A DNA stretch of 64,000 nt from Gammaproteobacteria bacterium (lineage in GTDB: Bacteria; Pseudomonadota; Gammaproteobacteria; Enterobacterales; Alteromonadaceae). Below are positions 1 to 8,207 of this stretch, in pieces; position 1 is the first letter of the stretch; every line of letters starts with the position of its first letter. The stretch is taken from positions 39,778-103,777 of the forward strand of contig JAAFAI010000019.1 in assembly GCA_018222405.1 (NCBI GenBank), written 5' to 3'. The translations under genes were made by a program, and so were the position numbers. Under the pieces are notes generated by a model. The model had not been told where the DNA came from. It saw only the letters and a program-made list of their open reading frames with translations, and searched no databases.

Positions 1-2787
1 ACTGCCGTACATGTACACCCGGCTGCCATTGACATACAAATTAACGTCTTCAGAGGCGACGTCCCAACTTAGTGCTATATGCACCCACTCATTAGCGGCA
101 TACCCCAGCGACTGCGACTTAACCTGCATGTCACCGTCGTAGTAATCTTCCATACCAAAAGCCAGCTCACCGTTATGGGTTAACGACATAAAGAAGTACT
201 TGCCGGCACTGCCATCACTGGCTTCACTGCGACTGGCGTCAAACAGCATACGATAGCCGCCGCCCATCCAGGCACTGTCGCTACGATACCAGAACGAGAC
301 CGTTCCCCGTGGCCCGATAGTGTTCAGGTCCAGGTTGCTATCCACTTCGTCACGCTGGTTATAACTGTTATTGTAAGGCACATCCAACGCCCGGCATGAA
401 ATGTCGTTAGCCGGTAACTGAGGCGTTACCAGTCCCACCGGCGTACCATTATTCCCCTCAGCAGATGAATCGATTACTGAGCCAGCGCCATCCCACGAGG
501 CTTCCTCAAACTGATAATGCAACTTAGCCACCGCCCCGGTACAGGAAATACAAGTGTAGTCAGATGCGGTGTAGAGCCCCTGCACATCTGCGGTGGACAG
601 CTCACCATCGTAAATCCGTACATCATCAATGTCCCCTAACATATGATAGACAAGCTCATTACTGTAAGACGCATTATTGCTGGAATTGGAGGCACTGGCA
701 CCAAGAATGATAGGTTCGCGGTTATAGCGTAATGTAAGGCCATTAGCCGCATAGCTGCCAAGATAAACGCCATCCAGGTAAGCCCTGAGCCCAGCAGAAC
801 TCCACGTGTACACCAGGTGATACCAACGCTCACGCTCCTCAACTTCCGGTAGCGAATATACATTATAGGTCGTTGACTGGGTTTCATGTTTAAACAGAAA
901 GCGGCCTTCCTGATTCACATAAATTGTAAGTTGTCCGCCATAATCGAGACCGGCTGAGTCCTTGGAGAATAGGGCCTGGAAAGACTCACCGTTACTATCC
1001 CGGTTGTGATCGAGATTAGCGACTTTAAACCAGAGGGAAATAGAACCACTGCTTAATTCGTAGCTGCTGTGGTGAGGGATATTAATATGGTCGTTATAGC
1101 CATCGAAACCGACCGCCTGACAAAAACGCCCGTAATTCTCGGCCCGGGCGCCATCGACTGCCTGACCATTGATGCCGCCGACTACATCAACTACCTCGCC
1201 GGACGACCCGTTCAGGCTACACACATCCATATTCCAGTGTGAAAGCAGCGTGGCATTTGAACTGCAACTGATACAGTTAGCTTCTGACTCAGCAAACAAT
1301 AGCGCGACCTGCTCTTCCGACAACTGGGAGTTGTACAGGCGCACATCATCCATGCGGCCCTGATAAAAATCACCAATATCAGAGTAGGAAGAATTGTTAA
1401 CATCGTGCCGATTGGTATTAGCCGCTATCACCGTGGTGCGATTGTTATTCTGCCAGCCTGAGGTGTAACTGCTGTTCGAGCCCACCAGCACTTTATCTAC
1501 GTAGACCTGCATGCCAGCGGCACCCACACTGTAAACCACATGGTGCCACTGCCCCTCAGTGATCACCGGCGTAGAGTTTATCTGGTAGGTATTGTTGCCG
1601 GACTCCTGACTGACCTTAATTGCACCTGTGGATGTAACCCATATGGTGAACTGGCCACTGTAGTTATTGATACTGTCTTTCGACAGCAGCGCCATGCCAC
1701 CCGCCTGGGTACGATCAAAATTTACGAAAGCCAGGTTATCGGTTTTCATCCAGAACGACACCGTACCAGCACTAACCTGGTAGCGACTATTATGTGGTAA
1801 GCGAATATGATCACCATCGCCCCTGAAATAAGCGGCCTGACATAGCTTACCATTGCTGTCGATACTCGGATCCTCAAAGGACTGGCCGTTGACTCCGGCA
1901 ATGGCATCCACCACTTCGCCACTGGCGCCGGTTAAGGCGCAGGTATTCATTGTCCAGCGGGCGGTAGCCGTGGGCAGAAAAGCGGCCTGAGTACACAGGT
2001 TATCGGCGGCAAAGGTCGACACCCCATTCTGATCGTAAGTGACTTTAGCGCGGTCCTGCATAATCACATTTAACGCATTAACTGCACCGGTATGCTGCAC
2101 ATCGGTGTTATAGCTCGCCGACGCCACGGCATAAAAATAGCCTTTTACCTGAGAATACTGACCAAAAGTGATGTTCCCCTCGGAGTACATCAGCAGTTGG
2201 TCCGGATTACCGTTGGTATTAACCCGGTTACTGATATTGGTGGAAAAGTCCCGGGTATATATCACCACTTTGGCGCCATTGGCCACCTGGAGCTGGGCAT
2301 TTTGACCAAGGTTAAGCCTTTCTATCCAGTACACCCCGCTTTGCAGCGTTAAAACGGCGTTAAAATTCACCGACAACGATTTAATTTTAAAGGTGTTATT
2401 GCTGGATACAGCGGTAAGACTCGACCCATTGCCGAGGGTAATGTTTCGATAGCTGCCGGCACTTAACGTAGCAGAGGTATTATCCTGAATATAACGGTCG
2501 GTGGTTGAAGGCGAATATTGGTAAGCAGAAATGGCCATTCCTGCTGCACTGCTACCGCTTAACTGACAGGCGACGGTATCACAGCTACTGCCGCCGCTGT
2601 TATCCACCATACTGGCAAAACTAATTTGCCCGTCACTGCCAACCAGCGAGGTTTGCGGCTGAAACTGAATGTAACCGGAAGAGGAATAGGACCCGGCCGG
2701 GTCGGGAAAAACACTGGAGCAGGTGGCAGCCGCCGCCAACATGGCAGGCAACCATAACAGTAGAATACAACAACGCAATACAGTCAC
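1..2787 (-). CDS. mshQ: MshQ-like MSHA pilus-associated LamG protein, 3' end off the window
   Basis: The reading frame is open for 929 codons from a GTG at 2787 to the window edge, so the C-terminus is missing. A secretion signal (a hydrophobic run ending at AAAATCSS) is followed by a roughly 250-residue N-terminal region. Three tandem concanavalin A-like/LamG modules then begin near 1960, 1250 and 530. The first two open with near-identical GEVVD-x6-NGQ motifs, and the modules are separated by CISC cysteine pairs. Each module is about 240 residues and has W-H-H/L-V-Y and D-D-V-R-Y signatures. It is the last gene of the MSHA operon, 13 bp after mshP, and GGGTAAGC precedes the GTG. In the family MshQ is a large surface protein thought to sit on or near the pilus. 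Ligand binding by the LamG modules is inferred, not shown. Confidence 0.85.
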   Translation of the reverse strand, partial: MTVLRCCILLLWLPAMLAAAATCSSVFPDPAGSYSSSGYIQFQPQTSLVGSDGQISFASMVDNSGGSSCDTVACQLSGSSAAGMAISAYQYSPSTTDRYIQDNTSATLSAGSYRNITLGNGSSLTAVSSNNTFKIKSLSVNFNAVLTLQSGVYWIERLNLGQNAQLQVANGAKVVIYTRDFSTNISNRVNTNGNPDQLLMYSEGNITFGQYSQVKGYFYAVASASYNTDVQHTGAVNALNVIMQDRAKVTYDQNGVSTFAADNLCTQAAFLPTATARWTMNTCALTGASGEVVDAIAGVNGQSFEDPSIDSNGKLCQAAYFRGDGDHIRLPHNSRYQVSAGTVSFWMKTDNLAFVNFDRTQAGGMALLSKDSINNYSGQFTIWVTSTGAIKVSQESGNNTYQINSTPVITEGQWHHVVYSVGAAGMQVYVDKVLVGSNSSYTSGWQNNNRTTVIAANTNRHDVNNSSYSDIGDFYQGRMDDVRLYNSQLSEEQVALLFAESEANCISCSSNATLLSHWNMDVCSLNGSSGEVVDVVGGINGQAVDGARAENYGRFCQAVGFDGYNDHINIPHHSSYELSSGSISLWFKVANLDHNRDSNGESFQALFSKDSAGLDYGGQLTIYVNQEGRFLFKHETQSTTYNVYSLPEVEERERWYHLVYTWSSAGLRAYLDGVYLGSYAANGLTLRYNREPIILGASASNSSNNASYSNELVYHMLGDIDDVRIYDGELSTADVQGLYTASDYTCISCTGAVAKLHYQFEEASWDGAGSVIDSSAEGNNGTPVGLVTPQLPANDISCRALDVPYNNSYNQRDEVDSNLDLNTIGPRGTVSFWYRSDSAWMGGGYRMLFDASRSEASDGSAGKYFFMSLTHNGELAFGMEDYYDGDMQVKSQSLGYAANEWVHIALSWDVASEDVNLYVNGSRVYMYGS

Positions 2788-2800
2788 TGCTTACCCTTTA

Positions 2801-3232
2801 TTAACGTTCTTCGAACGCATCCAGCTCAAAGGTCCGGCTGGCCCAAATATCATTCGCCCGGCAGATACCGGTACTCTCAAAGCGATAGTAATTATAATCG
2901 ACATTTTGTTTTACCACCTGAGTGGTAGTGCAGGTTGCCTGATAACTGCAGTTTTCCAGCCCATCGCCGGTGCTGAAGGCGGCATTACTGGTAATAGTAG
3001 TACTGCAATTTGCCACCGGACTATTTAATGGAAAAGCGGTGCTAAGTAATCGCTGTACGCCACTCTGAGCCGCCATTTTCGCTCTGGCGCCGAGCACCTC
3101 ATACACCACCGACTGATTGGATGACGATAGCAGATTAACCATAGTGATGCCCAGAAAGGCGAGTATGATTATTATGAACAGCGTCATCACCAACATACTC
3201 CCGCGCTGGCGTTTGTCAGGGAATATTATCAA
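2801..3232 (-). CDS. mshP: MshP, MSHA minor pilin-like biogenesis protein
   Basis: Short membrane-anchored protein with the RQRGSMLVMTLF start typical of MshP/PilX-like proteins: a short basic head, then a long hydrophobic helix (IIIILAFLG). The remainder is a small extracytoplasmic domain with cysteines that may pair. I chose the TTG at 3232 because AGGAG lies 7 nt upstream and because it gives the short head usual for the family. An ATG at 3265 is in frame but has no ribosome site and would overlap mshO by 50 bp. The chosen start still overlaps the end of mshO by 17 bp, consistent with coupled translation. Expected role: minor pilin or accessory factor in MSHA assembly, in the inner membrane or pilus tip. 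Confidence 0.8.
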   Translation of the reverse strand: MIIFPDKRQRGSMLVMTLFIIIILAFLGITMVNLLSSSNQSVVYEVLGARAKMAAQSGVQRLLSTAFPLNSPVANCSTTITSNAAFSTGDGLENCSYQATCTTTQVVKQNVDYNYYRFESTGICRANDIWASRTFELDAFEER

Positions 3233-4076
3233 TGTGGATCTCCTGCTGATAAGCAATCTGTTCATTATTGTCGATAAAGCGCAGGCGGATTTCGGCTATC
3301 GAATTACTCTGCAGACTGGTAGAAATAATCCGGAACGGGTCGTCCTCCTGCGGATTATTCACCGGATCAGCCGACAATACATTGGCCACATGCTCGGCGA
3401 TAACCGGCAAACCGGGGAAAGCCCCTAACTGATTCACCAGTAGATCATTTTCATAGCGGATCAGGCGATTCTGATACACACAGTAACTCACGGCCCGGTC
3501 AATCAGATAAACCCGGGAAGCAGGCGATTCCTGCGCCAGTAACCCGGTTACCTCAAGCTGCACAATGTTATCACTGTCATCCAGTGTGGTGCAGTCGCCG
3601 TCACCATCATCGCTGCAACCGGACACGGTAACCCGGTGGCCATTATTGGCATCAAACACATCCTCACTGCGGGTAGGATACACTACTGCAAAATTATCGC
3701 CGCCGGGCAGTTCATAGGGCACATTGTTTATATCGTGCAGGGCAACCACGTCGATTTCGTAGGTGGCATCGCCGGCATCAGGCAAGTCGGTATACACCGT
3801 GGCCCAGTTAATCGGCACAAACTCCATGCAGTGATAACTGGTGTTACCGGTTATCCGAACGCTGTTAGGTAAGGCATTGCGCAGTTCCCGTTTAAGCCGT
3901 TCAATAGCAAAACGACTCTCGGAGAGGAGTTGCTCACGAGTACTGACATCAATATAGGTTTGCATGGAGCCGCGCACAAAACTGGCAATGCCAGCGCTCG
4001 CCACACCGAGGATGACAATAACGGTGACCAGTTCAATGAGGGTAAATCCGCGGTTGCGCCGGGTGGTGCTGATCAT
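3216..4076 (-). CDS. mshO: MshO, MSHA prepilin-like protein
   Basis: Type IV prepilin-like protein of 286 aa. The N-terminus RNRGFTLIELVTVIVILG has the prepilin peptidase cleavage site after Gly, Phe+1, Glu+5 and a hydrophobic assembly helix. The C-terminal domain is large, with several cysteines (for example SYHCMEF, VSGCSDDGDGDC, VSYCVY) that could form disulfides. The ATG at 4076 overlaps the TGA of mshD as ATGA. A GTG three codons upstream is possible but less likely. In the family MshO is a minor pilin, and its length fits PilW/MshO-type pseudopilins. Confidence 0.88.
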   Translation of the reverse strand: MISTTRRNRGFTLIELVTVIVILGVASAGIASFVRGSMQTYIDVSTREQLLSESRFAIERLKRELRNALPNSVRITGNTSYHCMEFVPINWATVYTDLPDAGDATYEIDVVALHDINNVPYELPGGDNFAVVYPTRSEDVFDANNGHRVTVSGCSDDGDGDCTTLDDSDNIVQLEVTGLLAQESPASRVYLIDRAVSYCVYQNRLIRYENDLLVNQLGAFPGLPVIAEHVANVLSADPVNNPQEDDPFRIISTSLQSNSIAEIRLRFIDNNEQIAYQQEIHIDNIP

Positions 4077-4639
4077 ATGTTCCACCGGTAACTACTGAAG
4101 GTTATTGCTTCACCGCCGGGCGTAGTCACGGTGATGACTATCCGCTTTACATTGCCGATCACCGTGCCGCTGCCGCCGGCGTCGTCATTAACACCGTCTT
4201 CGTTATCATCATAGTAAACCTGAACCGCGACAGAGAAACCGGTATACAGGCTCTCACCATTGTACAGCACCGGCAGGCCCTGAGCCGACAAAATGGTCGC
4301 TCCGGATTCACTCAGGCCGTGATAATCATCGATATCATCGAACTGAGCGCGACTTTCCCCGGCATCGGGGCCAAGATTTCCCGAGGCCGTGCAGGGTATA
4401 GATTCATTGCAGCGCTCACTGGTGCTGCTGTTAGCCAGGTTGTTATCAAACGCCCGGGCATTAATTTCGCTCATCAGTGACTGCGCCAATTCGCTGGCCC
4501 GTACCTGCCAGATGGGTTCCACACTGAGGCGCGACTGCGGACCGATCAAACCAATGATCACCATCATAATGATGGAAAAGACAGTAATACCAATAATCAG
4601 TTCAACCAGGGTAAACCCTTTTACGGCTTTAGCAGGCAT
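4073..4639 (-). CDS. mshD: MshD, MSHA prepilin-like protein
   Basis: Prepilin of 188 aa with leader MPAKAVKG and the cleavage/assembly signature GFTLVELIIGITVFSII. The mature part has one cysteine-containing loop (SERCNESIPCTA) and an acidic stretch near DDNEDGVNDDAGG that resembles a calcium-binding loop (inference). The ATG at 4639 lies inside the end of mshC (11 bp overlap), with GAGGG upstream. MshD is a minor pilin of the MSHA system. Order C-D-O-P-Q downstream of the major pilin is the usual one. Confidence 0.88.
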   Translation of the reverse strand: MPAKAVKGFTLVELIIGITVFSIIMMVIIGLIGPQSRLSVEPIWQVRASELAQSLMSEINARAFDNNLANSSTSERCNESIPCTASGNLGPDAGESRAQFDDIDDYHGLSESGATILSAQGLPVLYNGESLYTGFSVAVQVYYDDNEDGVNDDAGGSGTVIGNVKRIVITVTTPGGEAITFSSYRWNI

Positions 4640-5174
4640 GGATGTAGCCCTCGCTTTCAATACAAACATCCACGCTGGACTCACCGGTGATAGTCACCCT
4701 GCATGGCGATCCTGTTCCGCAGTTAGCAGCATTGTTCAGCGGCCTGCCCAGGGCATCAAAACCAATATAACTGAAGTTTATCAGTGCGCCATCGGCACTG
4801 GATAAGCTCAGTCCTTCATCGCTAAGTTCGGTGCCCACGGTGGCCAGAAACGCCGGCGCATCACTGGCTATGCCGCTGCCGCACGTAGCACTGCCGTTAC
4901 CGGGTGCATAATCGAGCGCTGGCGGTCCGTATGCGCTACTGGCGCCGTACTGAAAGTTGAGCCGAAAGCAAAACCCGTCGCGGGTATCCTGCATGGCTCT
5001 GATTTGCATATTACGAAGGGCGGACACGAGGCGGTCCTGATAGGCGTATTCAACATAGCCCTGGCGGCTTTGAAGTCGGGTGCCGGCCACAACGGCCAGC
5101 ACGCCGATTAAGGTAATGACTGTGATTAACTCAACAAGACTAAAGCCATTTATTTTTAGCTTTTCTCGTTGCAT
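4629..5174 (-). CDS. mshC: MshC, MSHA prepilin-like protein
   Basis: Prepilin of about 181 aa. The leader MQREKLKING is followed by FSLVELITVITLIG, with cleavage expected after Gly and the conserved Glu at +5. Four or more cysteines follow, including a C-terminal pair (CIESEGYIHAC) that resembles the disulfide loop of type IV pilins. The start is uncertain. The ATG at 5174 gives a normal short leader but has a poor ribosome site. A TTG at 5201 would overlap the mshA stop, with GAAGG next to it. Minor pilin role is inferred from the family and from position immediately after mshA. Confidence 0.86.
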   Translation of the reverse strand: MQREKLKINGFSLVELITVITLIGVLAVVAGTRLQSRQGYVEYAYQDRLVSALRNMQIRAMQDTRDGFCFRLNFQYGASSAYGPPALDYAPGNGSATCGSGIASDAPAFLATVGTELSDEGLSLSSADGALINFSYIGFDALGRPLNNAANCGTGSPCRVTITGESSVDVCIESEGYIHAC

Positions 5175-5194
5175 AGGTGCAGTCTGTAAAAGCT

Positions 5195-5719
5195 TTAGCA
5201 ACCTTCACTTTGAACAATTACTGTAGGAGCAGCTCCCTCAGTACTGGGTTCAGTGTAAATAACCTGACACTGTTGAGCAGCTGTAGCTGAATAGGCTGTA
5301 CCACTTGGAGTGATCGCAACTGAGCCTGCAGCCGGTGAGTCGGCGGTTAAAAGCCAATCAGTTGAGGTTCCGGTGGTAGCGATATTTAGCTCTGCCCATG
5401 CCGTCAACGATGCAACTGTCATAGTGTCGGCATCCGGATAACCAAAGGTAGTAGTTACACTTTGACCGTTAATTGATACAGATGGCGTAGTCGCAGGTGA
5501 AGCGCTCGCATCGTATTCAGTCTTTTGCTGACCTGCAATGGCCGATTTGGCATAGACAAGCTGTGAACCACCTTGTAACGCAGCTTTCACGCCTTCGAGG
5601 GTTGATGTACGAGCATCGCCCTGGAAGTCAATAAAACGCGGTGCGGCTGTTACGGCTAAAATGCCCAGGATCACGATCACAATGATCAGTTCAATTAATG
5701 TAAAACCACGCTGTTGCAT
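5195..5719 (-). CDS. mshA: MshA, MSHA major pilin
   Basis: Major structural pilin of the MSHA type IVa pilus, 174 aa. A very short leader MQQRG precedes FTLIELIIVIVILGILAVTAAPRFIDFQ, the classical N-methylated assembly helix with Glu5. A C-terminal cysteine pair (QQCQVIY ... VQSEGC) would form the D-loop. Serine/threonine/alanine-rich mid-regions are typical of the variable, surface-exposed face. The ATG at 5719 is preceded by GAGGGG at good spacing, the strongest ribosome site in this part of the operon, which suits a highly expressed pilin. Flanking gaps (20 and 68 bp) are longer than elsewhere in the operon, so extra promoters are possible. Confidence 0.92.
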   Translation of the reverse strand: MQQRGFTLIELIIVIVILGILAVTAAPRFIDFQGDARTSTLEGVKAALQGGSQLVYAKSAIAGQQKTEYDASASPATTPSVSINGQSVTTTFGYPDADTMTVASLTAWAELNIATTGTSTDWLLTADSPAAGSVAITPSGTAYSATAAQQCQVIYTEPSTEGAAPTVIVQSEGC

Positions 5720-5787
5720 GTTAATTCCCCTCAAAACAAGTTTTTCTATTATTCACTATTTTTCAACTGAGTACAGCGATTACTGTA

Positions 5788-6432
5788 CTAATTAGACGAA
5801 TTGTTAGTATTGTTACTAAAGACTACCACCTGACCGATTCTGGGATCGTAGATAAATCCATCCCCAACGGTGTCATCGGTTGGTGCATTCTGTAAATTCC
5901 GCACTGATTTACTCAGATAATAAAAGCACAGGTCATTGCCGCCGGAGCCTGTACCATTACTGAAGTTAGTAAAATAACGGAAACTGTCAAACGGGCGGTT
6001 TGCCCAGTTAGATGTAATGGTTGGTGCGCTCTGCATGATGAGGTTAAAAATACTCTCACAATCCAGCGCTGACATGGCATCATCTTCGGTGCTGTTATCG
6101 TTGTTTACTTGTCCGGTGGGATAGCCGGTATTACGGTCGACACCCACAATAATACCGTCGATGGTGACAAACGACAGATTGGCGCCCTGATTATCCCGCG
6201 GCCGGGCCTCAAGTTCCCACTCCGCTCTGACCAGGCCAACACCGGTCGCGAACCCACCGGAAACCGCCTCGATAGTGGCATCTTCGGCCTGTTCGGTAAC
6301 ATCCAGGAAACGCGGAATAGCCACTGCCGCCAGTAATCCCAGTAAGACCACTACAATAGTGAGCTCAATGAGGGTAAAACCTTTTACACCCGCGATCGGC
6401 TTAGCCGCGTTGTGACGTTTACAATTTGTCAT
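5788..6432 (-). CDS. mshB: MshB, MSHA prepilin-like protein
   Basis: Prepilin-like protein of 214 aa. Leader MTNCKRHNAAKPIAGVKG (basic, longer than MshA's) is followed by FTLIELTIVVVLLGLLAAVAIPRFLDV. It lies immediately upstream of mshA and resembles it through the helix, as MshB does in other genomes. The ATG at 6432 has AGGAGT 7 nt upstream. The mature domain carries two cysteines (SALDCESIF, NDLCFYYL). Family role: second pilin or minor pilin affecting MSHA assembly and surface attachment. Confidence 0.9.
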   Translation of the reverse strand: MTNCKRHNAAKPIAGVKGFTLIELTIVVVLLGLLAAVAIPRFLDVTEQAEDATIEAVSGGFATGVGLVRAEWELEARPRDNQGANLSFVTIDGIIVGVDRNTGYPTGQVNNDNSTEDDAMSALDCESIFNLIMQSAPTITSNWANRPFDSFRYFTNFSNGTGSGGNDLCFYYLSKSVRNLQNAPTDDTVGDGFIYDPRIGQVVVFSNNTNNSSN

Positions 6433-6465
6433 AGATAACTCCTGAACTCCCAATTTATTCACGAA

Positions 6466-6981
6466 CTAGTCATTCCCTGATTGTTGAACAATACCCGTAT
6501 AAATACTGTAGTCGAAATAGGGCCCGGTACTCACCCGGTAGCGACACCGTGCATTTGGCGTTTGCGCCCCTTCGTTATCACTGGCGTAGTAATCACCGAG
6601 CACCCGAAATCCCTCAACCCGGGTTGAAGTATTCAGTAACTGCTCCCAGAGCTGTAAACAACTCTCTGAACTCGGCTCGACTTTCGGCCAGCCAAAGTGG
6701 GCCATTCTGACCGGCCGGCGACCGACTTCCTTACCTTCGTTGTCGTAGTGCACCAGCATGATCATTTCCGGGCGACCTTCTGCCTGCCACTGCCAGTGGG
6801 CATTGGTTGCACTGGTCGCAAACTGCCGGGCATAGCCCTGCATAATTTCCGCTTCCAAATCCGGCTCACTGTCGTACAAATAAACAATCGCGGTAGCCAT
6901 CAATATGGTAAACACAACAATGACCGCCAGGTTAACCAGCACCCGGTTAAGGTTATGTTCGGCAACGTCTTTTGATTTCAA
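6466..6981 (-). CDS. mshF: MshF, MSHA biogenesis protein
   Basis: A 171-aa protein with a cytoplasmic N-terminus, one transmembrane helix (VLVNLAVIVVFTILMATAIVYLY, about residues 14-36) and a periplasmic domain. It is placed between mshG and mshB as in the standard MSHA order. Start is a TTG at 6981 with AAGGGG about 8 nt upstream, overlapping the region just after the mshG stop. No enzymatic motif is visible. The exact role of MshF in MSHA assembly is not well defined in the family, and the assignment rests on position, size and topology. Confidence 0.82.
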   Translation of the reverse strand: MKSKDVAEHNLNRVLVNLAVIVVFTILMATAIVYLYDSEPDLEAEIMQGYARQFATSATNAHWQWQAEGRPEMIMLVHYDNEGKEVGRRPVRMAHFGWPKVEPSSESCLQLWEQLLNTSTRVEGFRVLGDYYASDNEGAQTPNARCRYRVSTGPYFDYSIYTGIVQQSGND

Positions 6982-6983
6982 GC

Positions 6984-8207
6984 TTATTGCCCCTTAATTG
7001 CGCTCATCATGTCCCACATCGGGGTAAAGATACCCAGTGCCAGCACCAGTACCATACCGGCCACAATGCCAATCAATACCGGCTCTATCTTGGCCGTCAG
7101 GCTATTGAGGTCATAGTCGACTTCACGTTCGTAAAAATCGGCCACCTCAGCTAACAGTTCATCTACCCGACCGGTTTCCTCACCCACATTGACCATTTGC
7201 AGCACCATGGGGGTAAACAGGCCACTTGCCTGGGTAACCCGCGACAGGTTTTCGCCCTTTTCAATACTCTGACGCATATCAATTATTTTGGTTTCCATGA
7301 AACGGTTGCCCACCGCTTCAGCCACCAGATTTAGCGCTGTGGTTAACGGTAAACCAGCTTGCAGCATCATCGAGAAACTGCGACAGAACCGGGCGAGCAG
7401 CGATCGCTCTATGACCTTGCCGATAATCGGCAATTTAAGTTTCTTGCGGCTCCAGGTCAGGTTTCCATCCGGCGTTTGTAAGTAGTTACGTACACCAAGA
7501 ACTATAGCGATTAAGGCACCAATCAATATGTACCACTGATTTATAAAAAAGTCAGACATGCCTAACAGGAAGCGGGTCATCACCGGTAATTCGGCGCCGA
7601 ACTTATTAAACATATCGGCGAATTTCGGGATAACAAAAATGTTCATAATGATGAGCGCCGCCACCAGTGCGAACACTACAAAAATCGGGTAGCGGGTTGC
7701 CGCTTTAATCTGGCGGCGGGTTTCCTGCTCACGCTCAAGGTAACCGGCTAACTGCAAAAATGCCTCATCCAATCGACCGGTATTCTCACCCACGTGTACC
7801 ACGCTAACGTATAATCTATCAAAGATTTCGCTGTGCTGGTGCATGGCCGAAGACAGCGTGCGCCCTCTTTCCAGCAGGCTGATGATATCGGTCAGAGCTA
7901 TTTTCAGGCGCAACGACGATGACGATTCGGCCAGACTGCTTACCGCTCGCAGAATCGGAATACCGGCATGCGACAGGGAGTACATCTGACGAGACAAAAT
8001 CACCAGCTCATCAAGACTCACTTTAGGGGTAAGAAAATTAACCTTTACCTCGCTCTGTGTCGCCCCGCCTTCTACCGGATTAATAGAAATCGGTGTAATA
8101 CTGCGCGCCAGCAACATTTTAGCCGCTGCGTTAGCGTCAAGCGCATCAAGCATGCCGCTTTTCATTTCGCCACCAGGCTCACGGCCGGTATAGCTGAACC
8201 TAGGCAT
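6984..8207 (-). CDS. mshG: MshG, MSHA inner-membrane platform protein (PilC/GspF family)
   Basis: Type II secretion/type IV pilus platform protein of 407 aa. Two T2SSF domains are arranged symmetrically. The first is around residues 65-190, with SRQMYSLSHAGIPILRAVS and GENTGRLDEAF. The second is around 265-390, with FSMMLQAGLPLTTALNLV and NVGEETGRVDELL. Three hydrophobic segments lie in between and at the end. It spans the inner membrane and is thought to transmit ATPase motion to the growing pilus. The ATG at 8207 overlaps the end of mshE by 8 bp. Confidence 0.93.
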   Translation of the reverse strand: MPRFSYTGREPGGEMKSGMLDALDANAAAKMLLARSITPISINPVEGGATQSEVKVNFLTPKVSLDELVILSRQMYSLSHAGIPILRAVSSLAESSSSLRLKIALTDIISLLERGRTLSSAMHQHSEIFDRLYVSVVHVGENTGRLDEAFLQLAGYLEREQETRRQIKAATRYPIFVVFALVAALIIMNIFVIPKFADMFNKFGAELPVMTRFLLGMSDFFINQWYILIGALIAIVLGVRNYLQTPDGNLTWSRKKLKLPIIGKVIERSLLARFCRSFSMMLQAGLPLTTALNLVAEAVGNRFMETKIIDMRQSIEKGENLSRVTQASGLFTPMVLQMVNVGEETGRVDELLAEVADFYEREVDYDLNSLTAKIEPVLIGIVAGMVLVLALGIFTPMWDMMSAIKGQ

